A stretch of 64,000 bases of DNA from Argyresthia goedartella (lineage: Eukaryota; Arthropoda; Insecta; Lepidoptera; Argyresthiidae): NCBI GenBank assembly GCA_949825045.1, contig OX463808.1, forward strand, positions 29,387,674 to 29,451,673, written 5' to 3'. The position numbers and the translations under genes are program-made. Positions 37,760-47,466 of this stretch are shown here, in pieces. Position 1 is the first letter of the stretch. Each line of letters begins with the position of its first letter. The notes beneath the pieces are model-generated. The model was given only the letters and a program-made list of their open reading frames with translations, was not told the DNA's origin and searched no databases.

Positions 37760-39072
37760 CACAGTCAGGTCATAAGTTCTGTCACACAATAAAAACTTTT
37801 GAATTTAGAACGCTGGCCACAAAAAAGTTTATTGAATTCGAATTTCGAATTTTTCATGAAAATAAAAATGTGTACTTTTTAGAATTTTCCTCATTTTTAT
37901 ATATGGAGTGGACACTTAAAGAAGACCGTGTCGCAGTTATTGCGTTGCATCGTTGCGGTTACGCGCCAATTCAGATTTTCGACTTACTGAAAAATTTGAA
38001 TAATTATAACCAAAAGATTCGTTTATCGTACCATAAAACGATACAATGAAGACTCTAGTGTAGATGACAGGTCAAGAAGTGGTCGCCCTCGCTCTGTTAG
38101 GACTCCAGCAGTGATAAAAGCTGTGAAGGCGCGAATTCAAAGAAATCCCATACGTAAGCAGAAACTGTTGGCCCTTCAGATGGGGTTAAGCAGGACCACG
38201 GTGAAAAGGGAGTTAAATGAAGACTTAGGGCTTAGGGCATATCGAAGAAAAACAGGACATCGTTTGGACGCTCGTTTAATGGACCTGAGACTGAAGAGAT
38301 GCCGCGCTTTGTTGAAGCGGTACGCGGGAAAAAAGCATCGGGAAATTCTTTTTTCGGATGAAAAAATTTTCACCGTGGAAGAGAGCTAAAACAAACAAAA
38401 TGATAAGGTGTACGCACACAGCAGTGAAGAAGCGAGCAACCGTATTCCGCGTGTCCAACAAGGTCATTTTCCATCCTCGCTCATGGTTTGGTTGGGAGTC
38501 TCTTATTGGGGCTTAACTGAGGTACATTTTTGTGAGAAAGGCGTAAAAACGAATGCAGTAGTGTATAAAAATACAGTCCTCAAGAACCTTGTGGAACCTG
38601 TTTCTCATACCATGTTTAATAACAGGCACTGGGTTTTCCAACAAGATTCTGCGCCAGCTCATAGAGCAAAAAGCACACAAGACTGGCTGGCGGCGCGTGA
38701 CATCGACTTCATCCGGCACGAAAACTGGCCCTCCTCCAGTCCAGATTTGAGTCCGTTAGATTACAAGATTTGGCAACACTTGGAGGAAAAGGCCTGCTAA
38801 AAGCCTCATCCTGATTTGGAATCACTCAAGGCATCCTTGATTAAGGCAGCCGCCGATATTGACATGGACCTCGTCCGTGCTGCGATAGACGACTGGCCGC
38901 GCAGAATAAAGGCCTGTATTCAAAATCGCGGGGGTCATTTTGAATAAACTTTATTACCATAAGAATCTATGTTTTATTAAGTTCATTTTGCTATATAAAT
39001 GTTTACATAAATAATAAACATGTCTAAATTATTTCATATTGCACATGTGACAGAACTTATGACCTGACTATG
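37760..39072 (+). mobile_element. maT-like (DD37D) mariner element
   Basis: 1.3 kb element with 27 bp terminal inverted repeats carrying one mismatch. The left end begins CACAGTCAGGTCATAAG and the right end, in complement, CATAGTCAGGTCATAAG. TA flanks both ends (37758-37759 and 39073-39074), the standard Tc1/mariner target duplication. Confidence 0.85.
37903..38947 (+). pseudogene. maT-like mariner transposase, one frameshift and two stops
   Basis: Starts at ATG 37903 (MEWTLKEDRVAVIALHRCGY). A frameshift near 38010 moves the reading to SSVDDRSRSGRPRSVRTPAV, followed by the second helix-turn-helix region KQKLLALQMGLSRTTVKREL. The first catalytic Asp is in EILFSDEKIFTVEES. A TAA at 38387 interrupts. 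The frame continues with VFQQDSAPAHRAKSTQDWLA and WPSSSPDLSPLDYKIWQHLE. There are 37 residues between the Asp in QQDSAPAH and the Asp in PLDY, giving the DD37D signature. A further TAA lies at 38798, and the C-terminus ends IQNRGGHFE with a stop at 38945-38947. Apart from these three lesions the protein is nearly complete. Confidence 0.85.
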
Positions 39073-40487
39073 TATAAATATAAATGAAAAAATAATCTTG
39101 GCTGTCATTCAAAATATTATACAAGCATGATACATGTAAAGCTTGGTTAAAGCGGTCCATTCCTGTCAAATTCATAGTTGCCACTTACAACGATGGACTA
39201 ACTGGAGTATGACGTAGTGTGGATTTGACTGAACTGGACCTTAGTTCCTGTATTCTTGTATCATCATGATTCAAATAAGAACAGGAATGTATTTCATTTA
39301 ATTTCATTTTTTCTTAGAGTGGCACACACCCCGCAGTAATTTATGGTTTTAGTAGCTCTCTTTTTTTCAAATTATACTTTGAAGCTAATCGGACTGTTCA
39401 AAACAGCATCAAAATCATGATGATTGCCGAATTGTCACTAAAAAGTATTAAAATTAAAATGTGTCAATTCGGACACAGTGCCCGAGTGACTCGTGTCCGA
39501 GTCTTCAGCAATCCGAAGTTTGGGTTTGTTAGAATTGACACCAACAACATTAAGTATATTTTTAACAACAGCCGCGGGTCGGGCTGTAGCTCGAGGATCT
39601 GTGTTACACGAATATCTGTTTTAATGACACTATATTAAGCAGAGTAAGTTAGTGTGTGTTTATGTTTAAAACTTAGTTTTGATGAAATAGTGATCTATGT
39701 CATGCATTAATAATAGACATGTACACTTCGCTTCACGAATTATGAGCGATGGCGACTAATGCGCAGTAGTCATTGTATACCTGTATTGTATATATGCGCA
39801 GCAAGCCCCGCCACTTTCACCCAGCGCTAAGTATAACGAAAGTGACAGCGTGAAAGACATCTATATAAGAAATAAAAGAGAACGCAGAAACTAAAATAAA
39901 CAAAAAATGTTTAAAAATTAACTACGCTATTTTGTCAAAAATATTTTCAAAGAGATTTTACGAATACATAATATGCACATTTTGATTATGTAGATCTCCG
40001 GAATTAAATTACTTAGAATTTCAGAATTACAGACAAGAATAAAATAATTTAAAGGTCTTTACGCAATTAAATTCTATCAAGAAAAATTCATTTAATCGCG
40101 TTTTTCTTCAGTGAGAATCTTAAACAAATACTCAATAAACGATAACCAAAAAAAAATAATTTGCATAAGACTTTATAGTGGAGTAAATGGATTCGAAATA
40201 AACCCCATTTTTTGTTTGTATCACCTTAATTCGTGAGGTGACCATACCACTATTATTTTATTTTCCAGCAGCATCTGGTGCGTTAATGCATTTTTGGGCA
40301 TTCATAAAGCCAATATTACCTACGTGAGTACCTGAAAATTTAGTTAAAAACTTTTAAATAGGTAAAGAAGTCGAAGTGAAACCTAAGGAAATTAAATGTA
40401 ATTTATCACTTTTTGGTGTGTTAATTCCACGTCTATTGCATAGTTTGATTTGATATATATACAGACAAAATCAAGCTATGTCGATGT
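39073..40487. other. no gene recognised
   Basis: AT-rich flank. A GTGCCCGAGTGACTCGTGTC segment at about 39478 and a GC-richer patch near 39790 are unexplained. Confidence 0.5.
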
Positions 40488-40936
40488 TTTTTAGGGTTCC
40501 GTACCTTAAAAGGAAAAAAGGAACCCTTATCACTTTATTTTCCGTCTGTTAAAGCATCTGTCTGTTCATATGTCTGTTCATCTATCAAGACCACAGACTG
40601 TGCTGGTCAATACTCATTTTCTCTGGAACGCGTGGGGGTATCAAATTGAAATTAATATCGATTGATCAGGTCTGTAGTCTCTTGAAGTTATAAAAAAAAC
40701 TTATAGGTCAACGCAATCAAATGTATACGTCACAAATTTGGTGAAATTGCTTGATATTCGCAAAATCAAGCAATTTCAACAAATGGAACCATGGAATTTG
40801 ATACGAAGCAATTAGGTCTTAGCACAAATAAGGAAAAAATCTAAAAACCGTAAATTTGTAGTTCCTTCACAAAAAATGTGACTTGTGTGAAACCCTCGGT
40901 GCGGTGTCCAACTCTACTTGGCCGGCTTTTTTCGTG
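40488..40936 (+). repeat. P repeat, copy 6, diverged
   Basis: Head TTTTTTAGGGTTCCGTACCT. The end reads GAAACCCTCGGTGCGGTGTC, then CTACTTGGCCGGCTTTTT, a diverged version of the P terminus. The interior differs from copies 5 and 7. Confidence 0.6.
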
Positions 40937-41401
40937 GGAACTGAAAATATAAATTAAAGTGCTTGCAACTTAAGTTCTCTAGATGCAGAACTATAAAGAA
41001 AAACTTTAAAAATCTATACAAGTAATTTCTTTAACTTTTCTGCTCTAAATAATCAAGATGGGCTGGAAACTTAAAATTTGGCATAAATGGTGTATATAGA
41101 AGAGTATATTAAGGAAACTGAAAAAAAATAATGATTTACAATTAAAAAATTGATCAAAAAGCCGAGAAGTGTAGAGCCGTAAAGTTAAAATAATCGTTCT
41201 GTACTCATGTGTCTTCTCCAGAGGCAGTGCCTTCCCAATCCTATTGTTGCCTGCATCAAAGCTTTAACTCCTTATTTACCACCGGCGTTTGCTAAAGCCA
41301 CTTTTCTGGTTTATAGGTTTTAAATTTTATTACCTTGGTACTTATAGGGTTAAAAATCGCGATGCGTCCCAACTACTCACGGTTTTTGAGTAGTTAAATA
41401 G
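40937..41401. other. no gene recognised
   Basis: AT-rich. At 41357-41392 a short block (AATCGCGATGCGTCCCAACT) resembles positions 1-35 of the window. Confidence 0.45.
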
Positions 41402-41770
41402 GCTTGTGTTTAAAATATTACCAAAAACGCACCTATTTTACTACCAATAAATTCAAAATGACTGCCAGAATGGATAAATGTCCACCAAATTGTGTTTGGA
41501 TAAATGATCACCAAACTTCTTTTTATGTTTTGTGTACCTACTTAAGTTTATGTTTTAAGTATTTTTTTTTGTTCTTACTTGTTCAACCTAACACGAAGGA
41601 TAAAGGGGGCTTTGCTTCGCTCACCCCCTTTACCCTTCACCTAAGCTAGGGCAAAATACTGCGGTATTTTGCCCTGATATTTTTTACAACTTTTGGTGTT
41701 CATTTATCCATTTTGGGTAGGAAAAAAATATTTTGGTGATAATTTTATTTGTTGCCTTTAAAATAAACAT
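41402..41770 (+). repeat. U repeat, full copy
   Basis: Nearly identical to 52943-53290. Begins GGCTTGTGTTTAAA, then CGCACCTATTTTACTACCAA, TGACTGCCAGAATGGATAAA, AACCTAACACGAAGGATAAA, GGGGGCTTTGCTTCGCTCAC. It includes the perfect hairpin AGGGCAAAATAC-TGCG-GTATTTTGCCCT near 41649-41676. Frames inside are not family-like. Confidence 0.75.
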
Positions 41771-42234
41771 TACAAATAGGTACGTACTCAGACGCAACAC
41801 TCCGAAGTACCGCGTCGCTCTTTTAGAAGCAAAAGCCATTCAACTCGGCTAAATATTATAAAAATGTTCATAATACCCCGATGAGGGTGGCTCGGGGCAC
41901 GGTAGTCTCAAAGGGTAACCTCGACGAAATCCAGTTAAACTTAATGAGACTCCCGCGTAAATTAGACAACATTGCCACCCTACTCTTGAGTGAGAAAATT
42001 GTTGCTGCAAAAAGTGGTTTACGGAGAAATAAGCGACTTTTAGCTCGTTACAGTTTTGTTGACCAATTTGATTTAAAGTTCACAGGGGCATCATAGACAT
42101 ACACAGATTAATTGACTTTAATCCTGCGCCATAATGTTAACCCTGAGATATTGAGTTAATTCTCTTGCTACCTACTGTTAAAACCTGACCCTCGCCAATG
42201 AAATCCAATATCCTATATCACAAACTTCTTTTTT
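41771..42234. other. no gene recognised
   Basis: A frame at 41881-42096 (71 codons) has no recognised motif. Confidence 0.45.
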
Positions 42235-42645
42235 AGGGTTCCGTACCCGAAGTGTTCCAAACGGGACCCTATTACTAAGACTTCGCTGTCCGTCCGTCCG
42301 TCCGTCCGTCCGTCTGTCACCAGGCTGTATCTCAAGAACCTAGCTAGCTAGAGAGTTGAAATTTTCACAGATTATGTATTTCTGTTGCCGCTATAACAAC
42401 AAATACTAAAAAACAGGATAAAATAAATATTTATTGTTGTATGGGAATACAACAATACCACATACAAACTTATGGATGCACCTAGTTACGTACATGGAAT
42501 GTGAAAGTAACCGCACCAATAACTTTGTAAACAATATTTTGCTGTGTAAAATCCAAACTATTCACTCCACACCATCGCTTCTATTGAACGGTGGTACGGA
42601 ACCCTTCGTGCGCGATTTAGACTCGCACTTGACCGGTTTTTTTAT
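42235..42645 (+). repeat. P repeat, copy 7
   Basis: Same layout as copy 5: TTAGGGTTCCGTACCCGAAG head, six CCGT units, CACCAGGCTGTATCTCAAGA, ACATGGAATGTGAAAGTAAC, and a CCCTTCGTGCGCGATTTAGA..CTTGACCGGTTTTT end. Confidence 0.75.
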
Positions 42646-42862
42646 ATTGATTACTTAGATTGTACAGTAAAGCCCAATTTACATATCCACAGCACACAAC
42701 AATAATATCAATACTAGGCGGCCGTCGTAATTGAAGTGAACATTAATAGCATATTTTTCATTTTCGTTAACTTTTTGTTCGCAACTAGAGATACTTCGCG
42801 CTTAAAAATATTAAAGTCGACTTCCGCGTAAAGTTTACGATACTAGCGCCACACGACACGAA

Positions 42863-42999
42863 ATGTCATGATACAACCTATTTTTGTGGTATCATGACAA
42901 CTACGATATTAAATATTAACTTCCGGTAACGAGATGTCATGATACAACCTTTTTCTGTGGTATCATGACAACTACGATATTAAATATTAAATGATAACT
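42863..42999. repeat. tandem 71 bp repeat with perfect stem-loops
   Basis: Two units start at about 42863 and 42934. Each carries TGTCATGATAC and its complement GTATCATGACA (42864-42874/42889-42899 and 42935-42945/42960-42970), followed by ACTACGATATTAAATATTAA. Confidence 0.75.
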
Positions 43000-43317
43000 T
43001 CCGGTTACAATTTTCGAATATTATTTTAAACAAATGACGCCATGACGTATTTGTCATGAAATTACTTTAAATTCTTATAGCATGACAAATAAAATCTTAC
43101 AAATTAATTATATTAGGTAATTCTACACATCTAATTTATACCAAGCAATCAGAAAAATCGATCCGAAATAAAACTAAATAACTAACATTTCTAACACTAC
43201 TTAGCTCCGGGTATACTGATTCGCTAATATGGTGCTTAGATCTACGTTAAAATCTTCGACTGTTTTTTTTCACAATGTAAGTACAAGTAGGTAGTTTGAA
43301 CGCCACAATTTTGAATT

Positions 43318-43512
43318 AAACATAAACTTTTATATACAGGCACAAACATTGATTCTGTCCCCACACTAGGATACCATATGGAACTAGAAATAGCGACGTC
43401 ACACACATACGAACATACAAGACTGGGTTTTTTCTTCCTCCCCAGCCGGGATTCGAACCCGGCACCTCTCGGTTGGTAGGCAGAGCCTCGAACGACGCCA
43501 CAGAGGTCGTCT
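43318..43512 (-). mobile_element. SINE-2 copy, minus
   Basis: In complement: GACCTCTGTGGCGTCGTTCG, GCTCTGCCTACCAACCGAGA, B-box GGGTTCGAATCCCGGCTGGG, then TATGGTATCCTAGTGTGGGG. Confidence 0.75.
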
Positions 43513-44339
43513 TCACCTTTGTGTTACACCCTGTACAATAGGTATGCCATAAATATCTTCACTAAAAAAATGGAATTTATGGTTAGCTTGCGGCTTAGGA
43601 CCACGGTCTTTAAGTGGTCGAATTTAGTAATTTCACAAATTTCATAAACGCTCGTATTTCGTGTTTAGTTTTGATTTATAGTCATTATTTATTACCCGCA
43701 TTTTAGTTACCTACTAACAATATTTTCTTTCTTTTGTAAAACTGTGCTACTCGTAAGAATAAACTTACTTCAGTTTTTGTCGATCGTTGTGTCGGTGTGT
43801 CTGTATGTCTGTCCGTGGCACCCTAACGGTCAAACGGGTGGACGGATTTGAATGCGGTTTTCTGTAAATTTAAGTAGACATCCCTGCGACAGTTCTTTAT
43901 CAGATATGACGTCTACTTACCGCCAAGTAACTTGGCCTATGAGCGAGCTCCGACCTCTCTTTCTCGCATAGGGTAAGGTGGGGGGAGAGTGATAGAGAGT
44001 TAATTAAATTACTTGGTGGCAGGTATTTCTTTAATTTTCAGCTACACTTATAAAGTTAGCAACCGACGAATAGTATGTACTGAGTTGAGTTAATGTTTCT
44101 TATGTCATCTTTCTTAACTTGGTATCCGATTTAAGATCAAACCCAAATTCAAATCATTTATTGCTTCATTGTGGTATAAGTGAAGATGGTCAAAATGAGG
44201 TCCCGAGAATGGACCCTGTTGGATCACTCCAATGACTTACAAACTAACTTATATCTAACACAGAATTTTCATAAACGATTAATAGGTTGATATAAAGATA
44301 AAATTTAAATTTTATAACAATGAAAATGAAATCTAATAA
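43513..44339. other. no gene recognised
   Basis: At 43918-44035 a loose inverted pair joins TTACCGCCAAGTAACTTGG and TTACTTGGTGGCAGGTA. A lone GTTACACCCTGTACA at 43525 resembles the TACAGGGTG terminus of the element at 46416. Confidence 0.4.
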
Positions 44340-44592
44340 ATAATAATAATAATACCTTCGACACTATTGACACACATTGATCTGGCCCCAAACTAGGATT
44401 CCTTGTATCTTGGCTAATAGACAACGATACACATACTTATATCGATAAATATTATACTTACTTAGATAGATAAACAACCATGGTTAGTGTACAAACATCC
44501 GTTCTCATCAAACAAATATTTGCCCCCACCGGGACTCGAACCCGGGACCCTCGGCTTCGTAGACAGGGTCACTACCGACTCGGCCATTCTGC
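44340..44592 (-). mobile_element. SINE-1 copy, minus
   Basis: In complement: AGAATGGCCGAGTCGGTAGT, GAAGCCGAGGGTCCCGGG, TTCGAGTCCCGGTGGGGGCA, GAACGGATGTTTGTACAC. The 3' domain is AGGAATCCTAGTTTGGGGCC, with an (ATT)n tail. Confidence 0.8.
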
Positions 44593-45037
44593 CAAATTTA
44601 TTACTTTTATTTAACTACTTACTTTGGTATTTATTGTTATGTGTGTGTGGAATGTAGTAAGGCCATGCTAATGCCCGAGTAAGTTCGCGGTGAGGTAGCT
44701 CGTTTACAAACATTTAAAAGACATTTCAGAAAGACTAACCGCCGTACTCAAGATCATATGAACCGTTAATCCTATTCCAAATTTGAATTTGCTTTCAAAA
44801 TCGGTACTAAGTAATCCACATTGAATCATTTAACGACTCTGGGTTTGTTCACGTATCAGAAACCATTGGAGGCGGAGGTGATTACCAGGAAGTGGCGTTG
44901 GTTTGGCCACGTGATGAGGTAACCTGACGAACACGAATTGCTCCCCAAATTCAAAATTTATTTGCTCACGTAACACCTTCGTGTTTGGATCACATAAATA
45001 CATAAGTCTACCATATTTCGACTTAAGCGGTTCAGAA
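44593..45037. other. no gene recognised
   Basis: Between two oppositely oriented SINE-1 copies. No coding signal. Confidence 0.5.
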
Positions 45038-45283
45038 TGACGACCTGAATGGCCGAGTCGGCAGTGACCCTGCCTACGAAGCCAAGGGTATCGGGTTCGA
45101 GTCCCGGGGGCAAATATGTGTTTGATGAGAACGGATGTTTGTACCCTAGTCATGGTTGTTTATCTATCTAAGTATAATATTTATCTATATATTGTCTAGT
45201 ACCCAAGATACAGGGAATCCTAGTTTGGGGCTAGATCAATGTGTGTAAATAGTGTCCAAGGTATTATTATATTATTATTTTAG
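45038..45283 (+). mobile_element. SINE-1 copy
   Basis: GACGACCTGAATGGCCGAGT head, GGGTTCGAGTCCCGGGGGCA, then CTAGTACCCAAGATACAGGG and the AATCCTAGTTTGGGGCTAGA domain, with a (TAT)n tail. Confidence 0.8.
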
Positions 45284-45542
45284 AAATCGGTCGTTTAATA
45301 TTACTTTTAGACACCTAGGACAACACACGAGTCATCCTCCAATGGTTCCGCTTTTTCTTTTTAGGGTACGGAACTCTAATAATATAAATAATCACTAGAG
45401 TGTAGTAAGGAGTTCAGGTATACATGTCAGATATAAATTCTTTGAAAAAACACTATTTAGTAAAAAAAAATCAGGTTAGAGGGATAGAGCAAACTGCAGT
45501 CTGATGCGTTGGGTTCTGTCGTATGCTATACTTACATAACAT

Positions 45543-45692
45543 TTGCATACAGGCACATACATTGCTTCCTACCCCATAGATGGATACACTGTGTCGTGGG
45601 AACCTGACACCGCGAAGTCACAAACATATAAACATCCGAGACCTGGGGAAGTTTTTGTCTTTCTTCCCAACCGGGGATCGAACCCGGGACAT
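45543..45692 (-). mobile_element. SINE-2 copy, truncated head
   Basis: In complement begins at CCCGGGTTCGATCCCCGGTT and runs through AGGTCTCGGATGTTTATATG to AAGCAATGTATGTGCC. Most of the A-box side is missing. Confidence 0.65.
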
Positions 45693-45924
45693 GTATGGGA
45701 CATATTATACAAGTAGGTATATAGTAATTTTACTTACACATTTTCGGACCTTTTTCCCAAAAGAGGAGTAGACAGATATACCTCGCGCTGGCGACGTTAC
45801 AGCGACACGACGGCAAATGTACAGGCATTGAAAAGTGACTATTGCGCATTCCAGGCCACCGCTCATAAAGTGTGGCGCGACGTATACTGAGCATGCTACG
45901 ATCACTCTTTCTTAGATTGTTTCA

Positions 45925-45995
45925 CGCTGCAGTTCTGGTCTTCACGATACTTCATGTCCTAGTGTAGGGCCAGATGCAATGTTTGTGTTCTTAAA
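45925..45995 (+). mobile_element. SINE 3'-domain fragment
   Basis: TTCACGATACTTCATGTCCT, then AGTGTAGGGCCAGATGCAAT. Only the shared 3' domain remains. Confidence 0.55.
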
Positions 45996-46415
45996 AACAA
46001 AAAGAGAAGAACTTAGGTAACTATCTAAAGAGTCTAGGATAGTGTTCATGTTCATAAAAACAGAAATGTTGTTAGGTCATTTAACATCGCATCCCTAAAA
46101 ATACCGCCTCCCTGCTGTTTCCCCGGCTTTTTGTATAATTTAATACTTTTAATAGGCATTCTTAATTTATAAACCTCGATCAGTGTAAAGATAAAGAATT
46201 AAAAAGAAACAGTTGTTAAGTGATATCAGTTTAGTATCAGATAAATAAATTACAATTAGTATCAAAAACTAAACCAATGTTAGTGTTATTGCTACATTTT
46301 ATGTTTTAATTAGGTAACCCAATTCTTCATTAATTAAGTACCTATTTAATTCTTCGGATGCTACCTACCATTCTCAGAGTACTTTAGAATGCTTTAGAAC
46401 AGTGTATATGATATA
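45996..46415. other. no gene recognised
   Basis: AT-rich intergenic sequence without recognised features. Confidence 0.5.
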
Positions 46416-46912
46416 TACAGGGTGATTGCTTAATCGATACTATATTGTGAGGAAGTTAAAATACAGCCTATTCCCCTATTATTGACTCAGAAAAAATTGA
46501 AGCCATAACCAAAAAACTTAACTACGAAAAATCTAACATTGATTCTTTAATTCCAATGATCTCGCAAATGTCACACTTTAGGGTAATTTAAAAAGGGTTT
46601 AACAGAAATATATTTCAGGGTTTTTAGGAGCATCATCCTGATCAACTTTCACTATGAAACCGTGTTGATCAAGAAAATTTTTGTTTTCACTTCTACATAC
46701 AAATCAGCTGACCGCCCCGGCCAAGTCATATGGTTTTTTTTTGGAGGGTAGCCTAGCAAGCAACAATAAAAAAGTCTGTCTATTTATTTTAAATTAATTT
46801 AAATTAAAATAAAAGTTTAATGTCAGTAGTTTTATTATAAATCTAGGCCTGGACCCCTAACATCACTGGGCAAATCACATTTTCCATATTCATACCTGGA
46901 ATTCATATAACA

Positions 46913-47466
46913 ATGGAGCTCTACACTAAACTGAACAACTATATGGAGAAGATAGTGACCACTTTCAACTCCAGGATGTCACAATATGAGAAGGACCTTT
47001 GGGAGGCCGCCACCAAGGCCTCGTCCAGCAGCCCACACGATCTCAACACCATCGCCAGCGAGTTTGTGGAATTTAAGGCATTCACTTCGAACTGCCTTGA
47101 CTTGCTGCGCGCACAGATGGAGTTGTTGCTTGCTGGACAGGACCGTCTCGAGATGGCATCCAGACGGAAGGTGCTTCTTCTCCATGGTGTTCCTGAAGTG
47201 GAGAATGAGGACTCCGTTGACATTGGGCGTGCAGTATTGTCCGACCAAATGAAGTTGTCCCCGGAGTGTGTGTCCAACATCAGTTTAGTGCATAGACTAG
47301 GATCCCGAAGAAGCCGTCGCATCCCCGTCCGTTACTGGTGAGGTTCTCGACCTTTAGTGCTCGCTCAGAGGCCTGGAAAGGAAAGACTGCATTGAAGGGA
47401 TCCAGAGTCACAGTAACCGAGTTTTTAACAAAGACTAGACATGAGGTGTTTATGGCTGCTTCAACG
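46913..47466 (+). pseudogene. LINE-A ORF1, frameshifted
   Basis: ATG at 46913 (MELYTKLNNYMEKIVTTFNS). A helical N-terminus of about 80 residues is followed by a nucleic-acid-binding-like block RRKVLLLHGVPEVENEDSV and SNISLVHRLGSRRSRR. The frame stops at 47341 but continues in the next frame from about 47336 with VRFSTFSARSEAWKGKTALK and VTEFLTKTRHEVFMAA. This tail is the type seen in LINE ORF1 proteins related to the L1 ORF1 C-terminus and to the baculovirus FP-protein domain; that similarity is from memory. It then joins endonuclease sequence directly, so the ORF1 end and ORF2 start appear deleted together at about 47466. Confidence 0.7.

Noticed and set aside
41404..41649. Frame recurring at 41404 and 52887
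   Set aside because: Inside U repeats. Shared peptide reflects DNA-level identity of recent copies, and the frame diverges after an indel.
42863..42999. CRISPR-like array
   Set aside because: Only two units with no unique spacers, in eukaryotic DNA; a simple tandem duplication.
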